This document shows, in pieces, positions 43,682-53,122 of a stretch of DNA of 64,000 bases (position 1 is the first letter of the stretch; the number at the start of each line of letters is the position of its first letter). The stretch spans positions 124,001-188,000 of the forward strand of contig JAHCHG010000005.1 of assembly GCA_026129865.1 (NCBI GenBank). Direction: 5' to 3'. The position numbers and the translations under genes are program-made. This DNA is from Pyrinomonadaceae bacterium (lineage in GTDB: Bacteria; Acidobacteriota; Blastocatellia; Pyrinomonadales; Pyrinomonadaceae). Under the pieces are notes generated by a model. It made no database searches. It had not been told where the DNA came from and was given only the letters and a program-made list of their open reading frames with translations.

Positions 43682-44389
43682 TCACAGATAATCTAATCCC
43701 TGAACCGATTCGACATTTTTCGGTGGAATTTCGACGAGTCTTTTTCTAAACGCTAAAACTACGAGCTGAAGCCGACTGTTTACCTTTAACTTTTCGAAAA
43801 TGGAAGTTAAATGATGACGCACCGTCGTTTCACTTATGAAAAGGTTTGACGCAATGTTCTTGTTCTTTAAGCCATTGCAGACCTGCGACAAAACGTCCCA
43901 TTCTCTCTCCGTCAGAGTTGAATAAATATCGTCCTCGTGTTTACCATTGCCGTTCGTTTTCTCATCCATCAGCTGCCTGATCGTTTCACCCATAAGGGTT
44001 CGATCGAACCAAAGATCGCCTTCGTAAACTTGTTCGATCGCACGGAAAAGAATTTCAGGATCTTTTTCTTTCGAAACAAGACCCGAAGCGCCAAGCTCAA
44101 AACACGCTTTAAATATCTTCTTTCCGTCGGAGTTAGTAAGAATCAAGACCGGCAGCTCGCCGCGGTTCTTTTCCATAAAGCTGGGAAAGTCTTCTTTCCT
44201 CACTTCCGGCGCGTTGATCAATACGACATCCGGTTTGTTTCGTTTGATCAGATCCGGGGCTTCGTCAAGGTTCGCGGCTTCGCCGACGACAGAGAACTTT
44301 TCCTCCGCTTCGAGAAGCAGCTTCAAACCGATCCGAAAGATCAGGTAATCACCTATCAGCAGGATTTTGATTGGGGGCTTTGAATTCAT
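43682..44389 (-). CDS. LuxR/NarL-type regulator with degenerate receiver
   Basis: A 235-residue protein. The receiver-like domain begins IKILLIGDYLIFRIGLKLLLEA, but one of the two acidic residues after beta-1 is Gly and the phospho-acceptor Asp is Asn (DVVLINAPE). The C-terminal HTH is intact: LTEREWDVLSQVCNGLKN and SETTVRHHLTSIFEKL. So it binds DNA but probably is not switched by phosphorylation. It lies directly upstream of the polysaccharide export operon on the same strand and is a likely regulator of it. Close paralogue of the next regulator (44680-45378). Confidence 0.85.
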   Translation of the reverse strand: MNSKPPIKILLIGDYLIFRIGLKLLLEAEEKFSVVGEAANLDEAPDLIKRNKPDVVLINAPEVRKEDFPSFMEKNRGELPVLILTNSDGKKIFKACFELGASGLVSKEKDPEILFRAIEQVYEGDLWFDRTLMGETIRQLMDEKTNGNGKHEDDIYSTLTEREWDVLSQVCNGLKNKNIASNLFISETTVRHHLTSIFEKLKVNSRLQLVVLAFRKRLVEIPPKNVESVQGLDYL

Positions 44390-44679
44390 AGCGTTTCAAG
44401 TTGATTAGCCGTATCGTCTGACGACTAGTCGGGATCGATCAAAGCTTGATCGACTGGTATTCGCATTATTTCGATCCTTGCATAAATGGCTCGTTCGCCG
44501 TTTGGCAAGAACCGAATCTCGATAGGACGGTTTATGTATGGTGAATTTAAACGTTTTAGTGAAGGTGTTCATCGGAGGAATGATTATTATTAAATTAAAC
44601 AATTCTCCCACGATGGTGAGGTCGTGTCGGACGTTTGTGCCAAACGATCGGAGATCTGTCCGAAAACATAAATTGCCGG

Positions 44680-45378
44680 TCAGTGTTCGAATTCCGGCAA
44701 TTTAACGATTCCGTTCTGGTACGCGTGGATCACCAGATTTAGTCGATCGGTGACGTTCAATTTTCCGTAAATCGAACTTAGGTGGTGTCGCACCGTCGCT
44801 TCGCTGATTCGGAGAGTTTTTGAGATCTCTTTGTTTGATAAACCGCTGCTTATCGAACGGACGACCTGCATTTCGCGATTCGTCAGATCTGACGACCGGG
44901 GAGATTCAAAATCTCGCCGGTTGATTCCGGAATTTTTATCCAGAATCTGAGAAACTAACTTTTGACTGAGCCAGGTTTCTCCGTCGAAAACCTGCTCGAT
45001 CGCTCTAATAAGTACGCTCGCGCTCTGGTTTAATCCGACGATTCCCATCGCACCTTTCTTTAAGACATCGGTCGGGTTTTGTTTGCCGTTAGGCTGGGTC
45101 AAAACGACAACCCGCGTTTTTGGCGAAGCACTTATTATCTGCGGAATGATCTCGGCGTTGTTGCTGTCATCGTCCGTCAAACATAAAAGTACGACGTCGG
45201 GCTTTGAGCCTTCGACCTTCTTTAAAAGTTCCGCGGAACTGCCGGCAAGAGATGAAACATGGAGTCTTCTTCCGGTCTGTTCGATCAATGATTTTAAGGA
45301 AATGTTGACTAACGACGCCGAAGCCAGCACGGCGATCTGAATTCTGCGAGATGATACTCGAGGCAAATTTCGAGACAT
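44680..45378 (-). CDS. LuxR/NarL-type regulator with degenerate receiver, paralogue
   Basis: The start is the ATG at 45378 with AAGGAG 7 bases upstream, not the longer frame to 45432. The receiver-like part IQIAVLASASLVNISLKSLI has lost the acidic pair, and a Cys stands where the acceptor Asp should be (DVVLLCLTDDD). The HTH is complete (LTNREMQVVRSISSGLSN, SEATVRHHLSSIYGKL) and shares TVRHHL with the paralogue at 43682. Phosphorylation-independent control is likely. About 290 bases of non-coding DNA separate the two regulators. Confidence 0.85.
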   Translation of the reverse strand: MSRNLPRVSSRRIQIAVLASASLVNISLKSLIEQTGRRLHVSSLAGSSAELLKKVEGSKPDVVLLCLTDDDSNNAEIIPQIISASPKTRVVVLTQPNGKQNPTDVLKKGAMGIVGLNQSASVLIRAIEQVFDGETWLSQKLVSQILDKNSGINRRDFESPRSSDLTNREMQVVRSISSGLSNKEISKTLRISEATVRHHLSSIYGKLNVTDRLNLVIHAYQNGIVKLPEFEH

Positions 45379-45783
45379 TTTGAACTCCTTGGGGTTAAAC
45401 CTCCGCTTATTTAAATCCAGAAAGAAAATCAATTTGGATTAACTACTAACTATTCAGGTGGGAGAATGTTACCGATCAATTATTATCGGTTTCTGAAATC
45501 TAAAAATTCCGGCGAAAAATCTCTGACGCTGTTTCCGCGGCAATACGAAAAACGTCAAAAAGTTAATTGTGCTCGCCGTCGTTGAATAACTGCTGTCAAA
45601 CGGTACCTTTCGCCAGCAAGCATTCAACATTGCGGTATATGCTTATGGCTAAAAGTCTCACACGGGGGACGATTCAAGTAAATAGGAATGTAGGAGTGAT
45701 TAATTAGGGGAAAACCACTATTACCTCAGGCAAATTAGAGGTCTCGATCTTTAAACCCTTGTCTTTTTATCCCTTTACTGTGT
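45379..45783. other. Intergenic region upstream of regulator, with short inverted repeat
   Basis: About 400 bases without a believable gene. ACCGAT (45473-45478) and ATCGGT (45487-45492) form a perfect 6-base inverted repeat about 95 bases before the regulator start at 45378; it may be an operator or hairpin. The rest shows no clear terminator for the two-component genes ending at 45784. Confidence 0.4.
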
Positions 45784-46437
45784 CTATTCCTCCGTCATCC
45801 ATCCTTGAAAAATTGCGTAATTGACCACGTCGACCCGGTCGTTAGCGCCCAATTTTCGCATTCCGTTCGATTTATGCGTTTCGACAGTCTTAACACTGAT
45901 CCCCAGTCTTGCGCCTATTTCCTTATTGCTGTATCCGCGCGCGGTATGTCTTAGCACCTCTTCCTCACGTTCCGTTATTTCCGTATTTTCTGCGCCGCGT
46001 ATTCCGCCGGAGTTTCGGGCGTAACTGTTCATTACGGTCAATGCTATTTGGGGATCGAGAAAACAGTTTCCTTCGCCGACGGCTCGTATCGCATTAAGTA
46101 AAACAGATGGTTCGCTTTGCTTTAGAACATAGCCGTTGACCCCTGCCTGAATAAGCTGTCGAACATAACCGCCTTCACTATGCCGCGTCAGAGTAATGAT
46201 CTTGAGATCCGACATTGAGCTCCGAAGTTTTTTTACTAGATCCAAACCGTTTAATTCGGGCATCGAAATATCGGCGATAAGGACGTCAGCTTCAATTTTT
46301 GACGCGATGTCAAGCGCTTTTCTTCCATCATCGACGTCGCCAACGACAAACATATCGTCATTGCTGTTTATCAAAAGCTTTAAGCCGCCGCGCACAACAA
46401 GATGATCTTCAGCTATCAATATTCGGAGTTTCTTCAT
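45784..46437 (-). CDS. NarL/FixJ-family response regulator, canonical
   Basis: The start is the ATG at 46437 (MKKLRILIAEDHLVVRGGL) preceded by AAGGGA; the longer frame to 46470 is less likely. The receiver keeps all key residues: the ED acidic pair, the acceptor Asp in VLIADISMPELNG, a switch Thr in IITLTRHS and Lys in GYVLKQ. The HTH is ITEREEEVLRHTARGYSNKEI and SVKTVETHKSNGMRKL. It overlaps the histidine kinase gene by 29 bases and is surely its partner. Confidence 0.92.
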   Translation of the reverse strand: MKKLRILIAEDHLVVRGGLKLLINSNDDMFVVGDVDDGRKALDIASKIEADVLIADISMPELNGLDLVKKLRSSMSDLKIITLTRHSEGGYVRQLIQAGVNGYVLKQSEPSVLLNAIRAVGEGNCFLDPQIALTVMNSYARNSGGIRGAENTEITEREEEVLRHTARGYSNKEIGARLGISVKTVETHKSNGMRKLGANDRVDVVNYAIFQGWMTEE

Positions 46438-48265
46438 TTTTCCCTTTTTGTGAAATCGGCACCCGGACAAAAACCGCAGTACCTCTACCTATTGCAGATT
46501 CAAACTCGATGGTGCCGCCGATCATAGACATCCTTTCTTCCATTCCTCGTAATCCCATGGAACGCCCATTGACCGTTGAAATTACCTGTTCGAAGCCTGT
46601 TCCGTTGTCCTCGACTATTAAAAGAGTCTCATTAGCCGAGCTTTTCAGAATAAAACTTATTTTATCTGCCTTTGAGTGTTTGATCGCGTTGTTTAGAATT
46701 TCCTGCGTAACACGATAGATTGTTACTTCAACCTCTTCCGGAATATCGAGTTTAGGAGCCTCGGGAGCATGGATCTTTGTCTCGATTTTGAAATGTCGAG
46801 ACCATTGTTCGACATAATTAATTAAAGCCTCGCGCAAGCCCATTTTCTCTAATGCCGCAGGTCTCAGTGTCCACGATAGAAAGCTAACGTCGGTATCTAT
46901 CTGTCCCGCAATATTCTCGACGGTGCGAATTTTTGAAACGAGCTCGTTATCTTCATCAAGCGACGTTCGAAGCGAGCGCAGACCTAAACGGAGCGCGGTT
47001 AGCTGCTGTCCTAAATGATCGTGAAGATCGCTGCCGAGCTTTCGTCGTTCCATTTCTTCTGAAACAACAAGTTTTCGCAGCAGCGCTGTCACTTTGACCT
47101 GCGAACTTTTTCGCAATCGGTTTTCTTCGCGGAGAACCTTATTCGCATCTGCCAATTGCCGGGTTCGTTCGTCTACGCGCTTTTCAAGTTCTTTATGCGC
47201 GCGCTTCAGTTTTGCCTCGCTGTGCATTTGTTCGACGCTGCTCCAGGTCCGTTCGACGATCGTTCGCAGTAGGGTGATCTCGTTCTTTAACCAAATGCGG
47301 GGACGCGGGTTTGCAACCACAAAGTATGAAATGAGCGTGGATCTGTTAAACACTGGAATAACGACGAGAGTGCCGACGGGTTCGCTTGAAAGCCGGTTTT
47401 GAATTTCCTGTGCGACGCCGGTATTCCGGGCGTCGTTAAGAACGAACGGTGTTCTGCCGTAATTTGTGGCGTGATCTATCAGTAAACTTGAAATTTCGTC
47501 ATCGGCGGACGACTCGAAAAAGCAGCTTGCGGAAAACTCCAATCTTTTCCGAACAAGTTTACCGGTCCGTTTCATCAAGGCTTCCGGCGAAGTTGCCTTC
47601 CGCGCGGCGTCTCCAATTTCGATGAGAAGCCTTTGCACCTTAACGGTTTCGTTATACGCCGATGCCGACGCAAGAATATTGGCGGTCGCTTGCATAAATT
47701 GAGATTCGTTCGCGCTAAACAACCGTTTTCTTTTGGAATGCACGCTCAGAACTCCAAACTTGCGGGACGAACTGCCGATCAAAACGGTGATACCGCTCAT
47801 AATACCGGCTTCTTCAAACGCCGGGGGTCGCGTAAATCGTTCTTCCGTTTCCCAATCGTCTACAAAAACCGGTCGCTTAAAACCCGATGCGATCGAAAAT
47901 CCAGCCTGATTATTGAGGTCAGCTTTGAACTGAAGCTTTGTGATCTGATCGGCGCTCCATCCGTAACTTGAAATAAGGATCAATTTATCTCTGAAATTTG
48001 ACAGACGAAAAATGGTTGAAAAATCGGCTCTTAGAACATGTGCTGTACGTTTTGTTGTTTCTTCGAGAAGGAGATCCCAGTTATCAGTGTGCAGTGCAAA
48101 CCGACCGAGCGAAGCGATCTCGGATTGTTGAAGCGATCGGGACGAATGTCTCAATTCTTCGTCGTCGATCGATGAATGTTGCGGTAAATCGGACGTCCTT
48201 CCGATTTTTTCACCAGATTTAAATGTGGGATCGTCTTTTGGTTTCTTAATCGCTGACATTCGCAC
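46409..48265 (-). CDS. GAF-domain sensor histidine kinase (HisKA_3, NarX/DegS type)
   Basis: A 618-residue cytoplasmic kinase without membrane segments. Two GAF-like domains fill about residues 50-345. A coiled coil (AKLKRAHKELEKRVDERTRQ) leads to the dimerisation helix with the phospho-His in LGSDLHDHLGQQLTALRLGL, then the HATPase: QEILNNAIKHSKAD (N box), VEDNGTGFE (G1) and MGLRGMEERMSMIGG (G2). The GAF domains should sense a small cytoplasmic ligand or redox state. Its partner is the NarL-type regulator it overlaps. Confidence 0.9.
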   Translation of the reverse strand: MRMSAIKKPKDDPTFKSGEKIGRTSDLPQHSSIDDEELRHSSRSLQQSEIASLGRFALHTDNWDLLLEETTKRTAHVLRADFSTIFRLSNFRDKLILISSYGWSADQITKLQFKADLNNQAGFSIASGFKRPVFVDDWETEERFTRPPAFEEAGIMSGITVLIGSSSRKFGVLSVHSKRKRLFSANESQFMQATANILASASAYNETVKVQRLLIEIGDAARKATSPEALMKRTGKLVRKRLEFSASCFFESSADDEISSLLIDHATNYGRTPFVLNDARNTGVAQEIQNRLSSEPVGTLVVIPVFNRSTLISYFVVANPRPRIWLKNEITLLRTIVERTWSSVEQMHSEAKLKRAHKELEKRVDERTRQLADANKVLREENRLRKSSQVKVTALLRKLVVSEEMERRKLGSDLHDHLGQQLTALRLGLRSLRTSLDEDNELVSKIRTVENIAGQIDTDVSFLSWTLRPAALEKMGLREALINYVEQWSRHFKIETKIHAPEAPKLDIPEEVEVTIYRVTQEILNNAIKHSKADKISFILKSSANETLLIVEDNGTGFEQVISTVNGRSMGLRGMEERMSMIGGTIEFESAIGRGTAVFVRVPISQKGKNEETPNIDS

Positions 48266-48706
48266 TTAGTCGTCGGTAAATCGTGAGAGAACGGTTTCTT
48301 CGGAAATCCAATCTGTTCGCTGAACATTCGGAAAAATATATTTAAGCGACGAGTGCGCGCTCGAATTTTGCCGCACTTAATTTTTTATAGAAATAGTCAT
48401 TTCGCTCAAAAGCCCATATTCAGTTGAAAAAAGACGCACCGATCAAATTATGCAAAGAATCAATTGTCGAAAAAACAGATATTGATTTTAGCTTGCTATT
48501 AAATAGTTTATCGGTCATAAAAGCGAATCCATGAGGCGAAAAAGCCTGAAAAATACACAATAATGCTGCAAATAAAAGATATTGATAAACATTGTTGATA
48601 TATGTTAAAGTCAATCTTGCTGAGCTGCCCCTTAACTCTTCAGCCTGTAAAAACAACCCTTCGGGGACATCTTAAAATATTACGACTCCAGAGCCAGGGA
48701 AAATCA
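48266..48706. other. AT-rich divergent intergenic region
   Basis: About 440 bases, markedly AT-rich between 48380 and 48620, separating the minus-strand kinase from the plus-strand HD-GYP gene. TTGATA near 48580 followed by AT-rich sequence could be a plus-strand promoter, but no clean -10 stands out. No gene with coding character is visible. Confidence 0.4.
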
Positions 48707-49846
48707 ATGTTTACAACATTAGAGTGTGAGAAAAATCTGCTCATCATCGATGAAAACGCAGACAAGCGAGGTTTATTAAGGGTATATTTCGGGAAAAAAT
48801 TCGATGTGGACGAAGCAGAATCGATAAATTCTGCCGCACAGAGATTAAAATCGACGGAATTTGCCGTGGTTTTAGCTCCTGTTTATTTACCGAGCGTTAA
48901 TGGACAGGATCTGATTTCGATCATCAATTTGTATTCACCGCGAACGGTTCCGATATTTATCAGCGACCCTTCGACGGCGGGAAACACCGTAAAAGCGTTT
49001 CGCGCCGGCGCGTTTGAGGTCGTACAGTTTCCGTTTACTCTAAAAACCGTAGAAGCTGTTGTAGAAAAAGCTTTTGCGCGCTATGAGATACAATACTTAA
49101 AGGACAAATATCAGCTTCATTTGGAAGAATTGGTCGCTGAACGTACGGCTGAACTCGACAAAGCGTTAGAAGACATCGAAACCTCTTATCGAATGACATT
49201 AAAGGCGCTTGTCCAGGCGCTGGAAACGCGTGATTTTGAAACTCACGGACATTCCGAAAGGGTCGTTACGTTTAGCCTGAGGCTTGGATATGAGCTTGGC
49301 GTTGAACAAAACGCATTGCGCGATCTTGAATTAGGCGCGCTGCTTCATGATATAGGAAAGATCGGCGTTCCGGATGCGATCCTGCGGAAACCTGCGAAGC
49401 TGACGGAGGACGAATGGAACAAAATGAAGCTTCATCCGCTGCACGGACAGAAGATTCTGCGAAATATTCCATTTTTGGACGGCGCTTCGCGAATCGTTTC
49501 GCAGCATCATGAAAAATGGGACGGAAGCGGCTATCCGTTGGGTTTGCGCGGCGAAGATATCGATCTCGGCGCGCGAATATTTTCCGTCATAGACGCTTTT
49601 GATTCGATCGTCAGCGATCGCGTTTACCGCCGCGGGGCTCCGTACGAAGCCGCCGTTGCCGAACTCGAGCGCTGTGCGGGAACACAGTTTGACCCGATGG
49701 TTGTTGAGGCATTTAAGAATATTCCGAAGGAAGATTGGGAAGTGCTTCGCCGCCGGTCGCTAAAAGACAAATCGGATACGCATTCGTTCCAGGCAGTCGT
49801 TTCGGAACTTGTGCATACACAGCAGATCCTTGAACTTGTTCATTAA
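48707..49846 (+). CDS. HD-GYP domain protein with degenerate receiver
   Basis: The start is the ATG at 48707 with AGGGA 8 bases upstream; the frame to 48602 lacks one. Residues 1-~125 are a receiver fold that keeps the acidic pair (LLIIDENADKR) but has Pro at the acceptor position (VVLAPVYLPSVNG). A coiled coil follows (LEELVAERTAELDKALEDIE), then HD-GYP: HGHSERV, LLHDIGKIGVPD, HPLHGQKIL, HHEKWDGSGYPLGL. The HD and GYP residues are complete, so cyclic-di-GMP phosphodiesterase activity is expected. It may link second-messenger level to surface-glycan genes. It converges on pta with a 6-base gap. Confidence 0.9.
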   Translation: MFTTLECEKNLLIIDENADKRGLLRVYFGKKFDVDEAESINSAAQRLKSTEFAVVLAPVYLPSVNGQDLISIINLYSPRTVPIFISDPSTAGNTVKAFRAGAFEVVQFPFTLKTVEAVVEKAFARYEIQYLKDKYQLHLEELVAERTAELDKALEDIETSYRMTLKALVQALETRDFETHGHSERVVTFSLRLGYELGVEQNALRDLELGALLHDIGKIGVPDAILRKPAKLTEDEWNKMKLHPLHGQKILRNIPFLDGASRIVSQHHEKWDGSGYPLGLRGEDIDLGARIFSVIDAFDSIVSDRVYRRGAPYEAAVAELERCAGTQFDPMVVEAFKNIPKEDWEVLRRRSLKDKSDTHSFQAVVSELVHTQQILELVH

Positions 49847-49852
49847 CGATAT

Positions 49853-50860
49853 TTAATGCCTGTTTCTTCGTGCTTGAGCCTGTACGGCGGTGATCGCGAC
49901 GGCGTCAACAATGTCTTCCGCCTTGCAGCCGCGTGAAAGATCGTTGCACGGCTTATCCAAACCTTGAAGGATCGGTCCGATCGCTGTTCCGCCGGTCAAT
50001 CTTTCGGTTAATTTGTAAGCAATATTTCCCGCGTTCAGATCGGGAAAGACAAGTACGTTCGCCCGACCGCCGACTGTCGAACCTTCGGCTTTTGAAGCAG
50101 CGACTGTTGGAATTAGAGCAGCATCAGCCTGAAGTTCGCCGTCGATGACGAGCTCCGGCATGCGCGCTTTGACCGTTTTTGTCGCTTCGACGACCTTGTC
50201 GATCGATTTATGTTTCGCGCTGCCTTTTGTCGAAAATGAAAGCATTGCAACGCGCGGCTCGGCACCGACAAGCGCACGGAACGAATCTGCAGAAGCGATA
50301 GCGATCTCTGCAAGTTCATTTATATCCGGATCGATAACGACGCCGCAATCTGCGTAAACCAGCGTTCCGTCATGACCGAAACTTTTATTTGGGACGACCA
50401 TCAAGAAAAACGACGACACCGTCTTAAATCCCGCGCGGACGCCGACACAATGGAGAGCAGCGCGTACCACATTCGGCGTCGAATTTACCGCGCCGGCGAC
50501 GCTTCCGTCCGCATTTCCGGATCTGACCATCAAATTGCCGTAAAAAAGCGGATCCTTTACTATCTGCTCGGCTTCTTCAAGCGTAACGCCCTTCGCGCGG
50601 CGAAGTTCGTGATAGAGCCTGACCATTTTCCCAAAATCGGACGACTTGCGAGGCTCGATCACGTCTACTCCATTTAAATTCGCTCGATCTTCGCCGGCTG
50701 TTTTTCTTATCGCTTCTTCGTTTCCGAAAAGCGTTATTTTGGCGATCTTTTTCGCGGCGCAAATGGACGCAGCTTTAATCGTTCGTGCGTCTTCGCCTTC
50801 CGGCAAAACAATGTGCTGCGGCGATGCGGCGGCTTTTTGACGTATATTTTCGAGGATCAT
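49853..50860 (-). CDS. pta: Phosphate acetyltransferase
   Basis: A 335-residue PTA_PTB-family enzyme, the short form without the N-terminal regulatory domains. Characteristic stretches are [56 protein letters not shown] and [17 protein letters not shown]. It converts acetyl-CoA and phosphate to acetyl phosphate. No acetate kinase gene is in the window. Confidence 0.93.
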   Translation of the reverse strand: MILENIRQKAAASPQHIVLPEGEDARTIKAASICAAKKIAKITLFGNEEAIRKTAGEDRANLNGVDVIEPRKSSDFGKMVRLYHELRRAKGVTLEEAEQIVKDPLFYGNLMVRSGNADGSVAGAVNSTPNVVRAALHCVGVRAGFKTVSSFFLMVVPNKSFGHDGTLVYADCGVVIDPDINELAEIAIASADSFRALVGAEPRVAMLSFSTKGSAKHKSIDKVVEATKTVKARMPELVIDGELQADAALIPTVAASKAEGSTVGGRANVLVFPDLNAGNIAYKLTERLTGGTAIGPILQGLDKPCNDLSRGCKAEDIVDAVAITAVQAQARRNRH

Positions 50861-50977
50861 ATTTTAATTTGAAGGCTAATCAATTATCATTGACGAAACA
50901 AAGCGTAATTGCATCAAACACTTGCCGCAAAAACGGCGAATTAGTTTAATGGTAAATGATAAACGGGGGAAAAGAAG

Positions 50978-51511
50978 ATGTCGAACATCGAACGACCAAC
51001 AACAAAAAAGCCGACGCGTCGTGAAAAAAGCGAACTGAAAAGCCGCATGCGAAACATGCTCATGTTTTTGCCGAACATGTTAAAACTTCTCGGCAATTTA
51101 CTGAAGGATGCGCGTGTTCCGACAGCCGAAAAGGCGCTGTTTATCGGCGCTATCGTCTATGTAATTTCGCCGCTCGATTTCATTCCCGACATTTTTCCAT
51201 TTATCGGACAGGTTGACGATATGTACGTGGTCGCTTTGACGCTTTTACGGCTGGTGAATCGCACGGATGAATCGGTTGTAAGAAGCCATTGGGCTGGCGG
51301 CGGCGACATTGTTTCGCTGGCAAGTTCGATAGCAAATCTTGCTCCGGCGATTCTTCCAAAACGCGTTTCGCGTCTTATTTCATCGGATGTCGAGCTCGCT
51401 CCGGCGGCGCAAGTCTTGGATTCGATCTCGAAACGCGACAAACCGCTGGTTGTTGAAATTCCGAAGCGGGAAAGGATTGATATCGATTCCAGCTCAAATC
51501 TGACGAATTAG
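50978..51511 (+). CDS. DUF1232 (YkvA-like) small membrane protein
   Basis: A 177-residue protein with the DUF1232 core: VPTAEKALFIGAIVYVISPLD, then FIPDIFPFIGQVDDMYVVAL. That core forms one or two short membrane helices. The N-terminal 35 residues are strongly basic and the C-terminal ~60 soluble. GGGGGAAAAG precedes the ATG. The function of the family is not established. It converges on the next gene with 5 bases between the stops. Confidence 0.8.
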   Translation: MSNIERPTTKKPTRREKSELKSRMRNMLMFLPNMLKLLGNLLKDARVPTAEKALFIGAIVYVISPLDFIPDIFPFIGQVDDMYVVALTLLRLVNRTDESVVRSHWAGGGDIVSLASSIANLAPAILPKRVSRLISSDVELAPAAQVLDSISKRDKPLVVEIPKRERIDIDSSSNLTN

Positions 51512-51516
51512 TTCGG

Positions 51517-52347
51517 TCAAAAAAGTCGGCTCACGAGATGCGGGACTATCGAAGATAAAAATGCGAGCGGAATTGTTATCAGCATTCGCCTGTCCTTCCT
51601 ATTTTCGATCATAAAAACCGTTCGCGGCGAAATATAAAATATGAAGAACGACGGTATCAGAAATACAAAAAGCGAAACGCTAAAGAAGCGGATCTGTTCG
51701 GACATCGAATAATTTTCGGGATGTTCCGGAAAAAGAACAAGCGCCACGATCTGATTATAAAAAACCTGCCAGATCATCAAATAAACGAATAAACCAAAGT
51801 CTGCAAGAAACTCCGTTTTCGGGTTAAAAAGCGGATGTTCCCGCTCGGCTAAAAGCTTCTCTTTATTAGTCAGTGGTTTCCTGAGGCGATAAAGAAGCCA
51901 TAATTCCAGGCAAATTACGGCTATCAGAAGTGCTAATCCAGTTCCGAAGAAAAGCGGCGAATTTAGTTCTTGTTTCGTGATAATTCCGAGGTCGACCAGA
52001 AACATTTGAAAGCAGATCAATGCAAAAGCCGAGGTCAGCAAAATGATCGGGATATTGAAAATCAGGAAATATTGCGGAAAATGTGAATCGTCTTTGCCGT
52101 CGATGCGCGCCTGAAGCGGGAAACGTTTTAAATACAGACCGCCGAGGCGAAAGCCGACAAGCAAAACCATCAGCAATGAAAGAGTTCGAATCGCGGAGTC
52201 TTCATCAGCAAAACTCCGGTCAAAGAGCAGCGCGATCCTTGAATTGAAGAACGGAAAAAGAAAGAGGTTCAGCAAGATGCAGGCGATGTCGATCGCAATG
52301 CCGTGCCGATCAGCGGGAAGTATCTTTTCGAGAAGCCCTTTCGCCAT
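51517..52347 (-). CDS. Polytopic membrane protein of unknown function
   Basis: A 276-residue protein with about seven hydrophobic helices (for example IAIDIACILLNLFLFPFF, TLSLLMVLLVGFRLGGLYL, FGTGLALLIAVICLELWLLY). It has no motif I recognise. The central loop LTNKEKLLAEREHPLFNPKTE is charged. It lies 31 bases after the CBM9-like gene on the same strand, so the two may be cotranscribed. Confidence 0.7.
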   Translation of the reverse strand: MAKGLLEKILPADRHGIAIDIACILLNLFLFPFFNSRIALLFDRSFADEDSAIRTLSLLMVLLVGFRLGGLYLKRFPLQARIDGKDDSHFPQYFLIFNIPIILLTSAFALICFQMFLVDLGIITKQELNSPLFFGTGLALLIAVICLELWLLYRLRKPLTNKEKLLAEREHPLFNPKTEFLADFGLFVYLMIWQVFYNQIVALVLFPEHPENYSMSEQIRFFSVSLFVFLIPSFFIFYISPRTVFMIENRKDRRMLITIPLAFLSSIVPHLVSRLF

Positions 52348-52378
52348 AAAGGTGCCGAAACCGCTTTATTTCATCAGT

Positions 52379-53086
52379 TCATTTTTCAAAAACAAATTCG
52401 CCGAATTTTTCCGGAACGTGAAAGTTCGGCTGTTCCGTCATCGATGGCGCCCATGCCAGATAACTTCGGTTCGGTTCGCTGCCCATCGCGCGCAAGATGT
52501 TTCCGAGCCAGATGTCGCCGGCTTTCGGCGTTTCGACGCCAAATGCCTTCCATTCGACCGTGAAAGCCATCACAACCTCGTCTTTTCTAATCTTTGCCGC
52601 CGAAGTCATGCCTGAATTGAAGTCCCAATCCGTTATACGTTCGTCGGGTTTTTGATGAATCGCAAGGTCGAGCCATTCGCCGATTGGCGCGATCTCAAAT
52701 TCGAAATATTTTCGAAATTCTTCGCGGTTCGGCGCGAGAAATATCTCGCAAACATCGCGATCCCAAAGACCTATCGTTTTCGTCTCAAGGTTGGGCGCGT
52801 CGCTTACGACCAGCGGTTCTTTGGTTTCCGTTTCAAAGCGAACGTAGAGCGCCGTTTGTGACCAAAGCAGCTGAGTTTCGAACCAACGCTCTTTCGGGGC
52901 TTTAGTCCCGTTCCAGTAAGTTGAAATCTCGATTTCCCGAGCTGAGTTCCAGGATTTGCTGTCTAACTCTTCAATAGAAAAATCGTTGTTGATATGTTTG
53001 ATATTTATCCGCTGCGGCATCTTTGACTGAGAGAAACACTGAATTGCAAAAATCAAAATAGCGGAAAATAGTAGAAGTCGATTCAT
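52379..53086 (-). CDS. Secreted carbohydrate-binding family 9-like protein
   Basis: A 235-residue protein with a signal peptide (MNRLLLFSAILIFAIQCFSQ). The mature part matches the CBM9-like/DOMON sandwich: ALYVRFETETKEPLV, GLWDRDVCEIFLAP, RKYFEFEIAPIGEWLDL and the late FTVEWKAFGVETPKAGDIW. Probably binds sugar or heme-like ligands outside the cytoplasm; enzymatic motifs are absent. Confidence 0.8.
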   Translation of the reverse strand: MNRLLLFSAILIFAIQCFSQSKMPQRINIKHINNDFSIEELDSKSWNSAREIEISTYWNGTKAPKERWFETQLLWSQTALYVRFETETKEPLVVSDAPNLETKTIGLWDRDVCEIFLAPNREEFRKYFEFEIAPIGEWLDLAIHQKPDERITDWDFNSGMTSAAKIRKDEVVMAFTVEWKAFGVETPKAGDIWLGNILRAMGSEPNRSYLAWAPSMTEQPNFHVPEKFGEFVFEK

Positions 53087-53122
53087 TGGAACCGAATTCT
53101 ATCATTTCCGCGCCAAACTGCG

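Noticed and set aside
44405..44611. A 68-codon minus-strand frame between the two LuxR-type regulators
   Set aside because: No ribosome site, no family pattern and low-quality composition; treated as intergenic.
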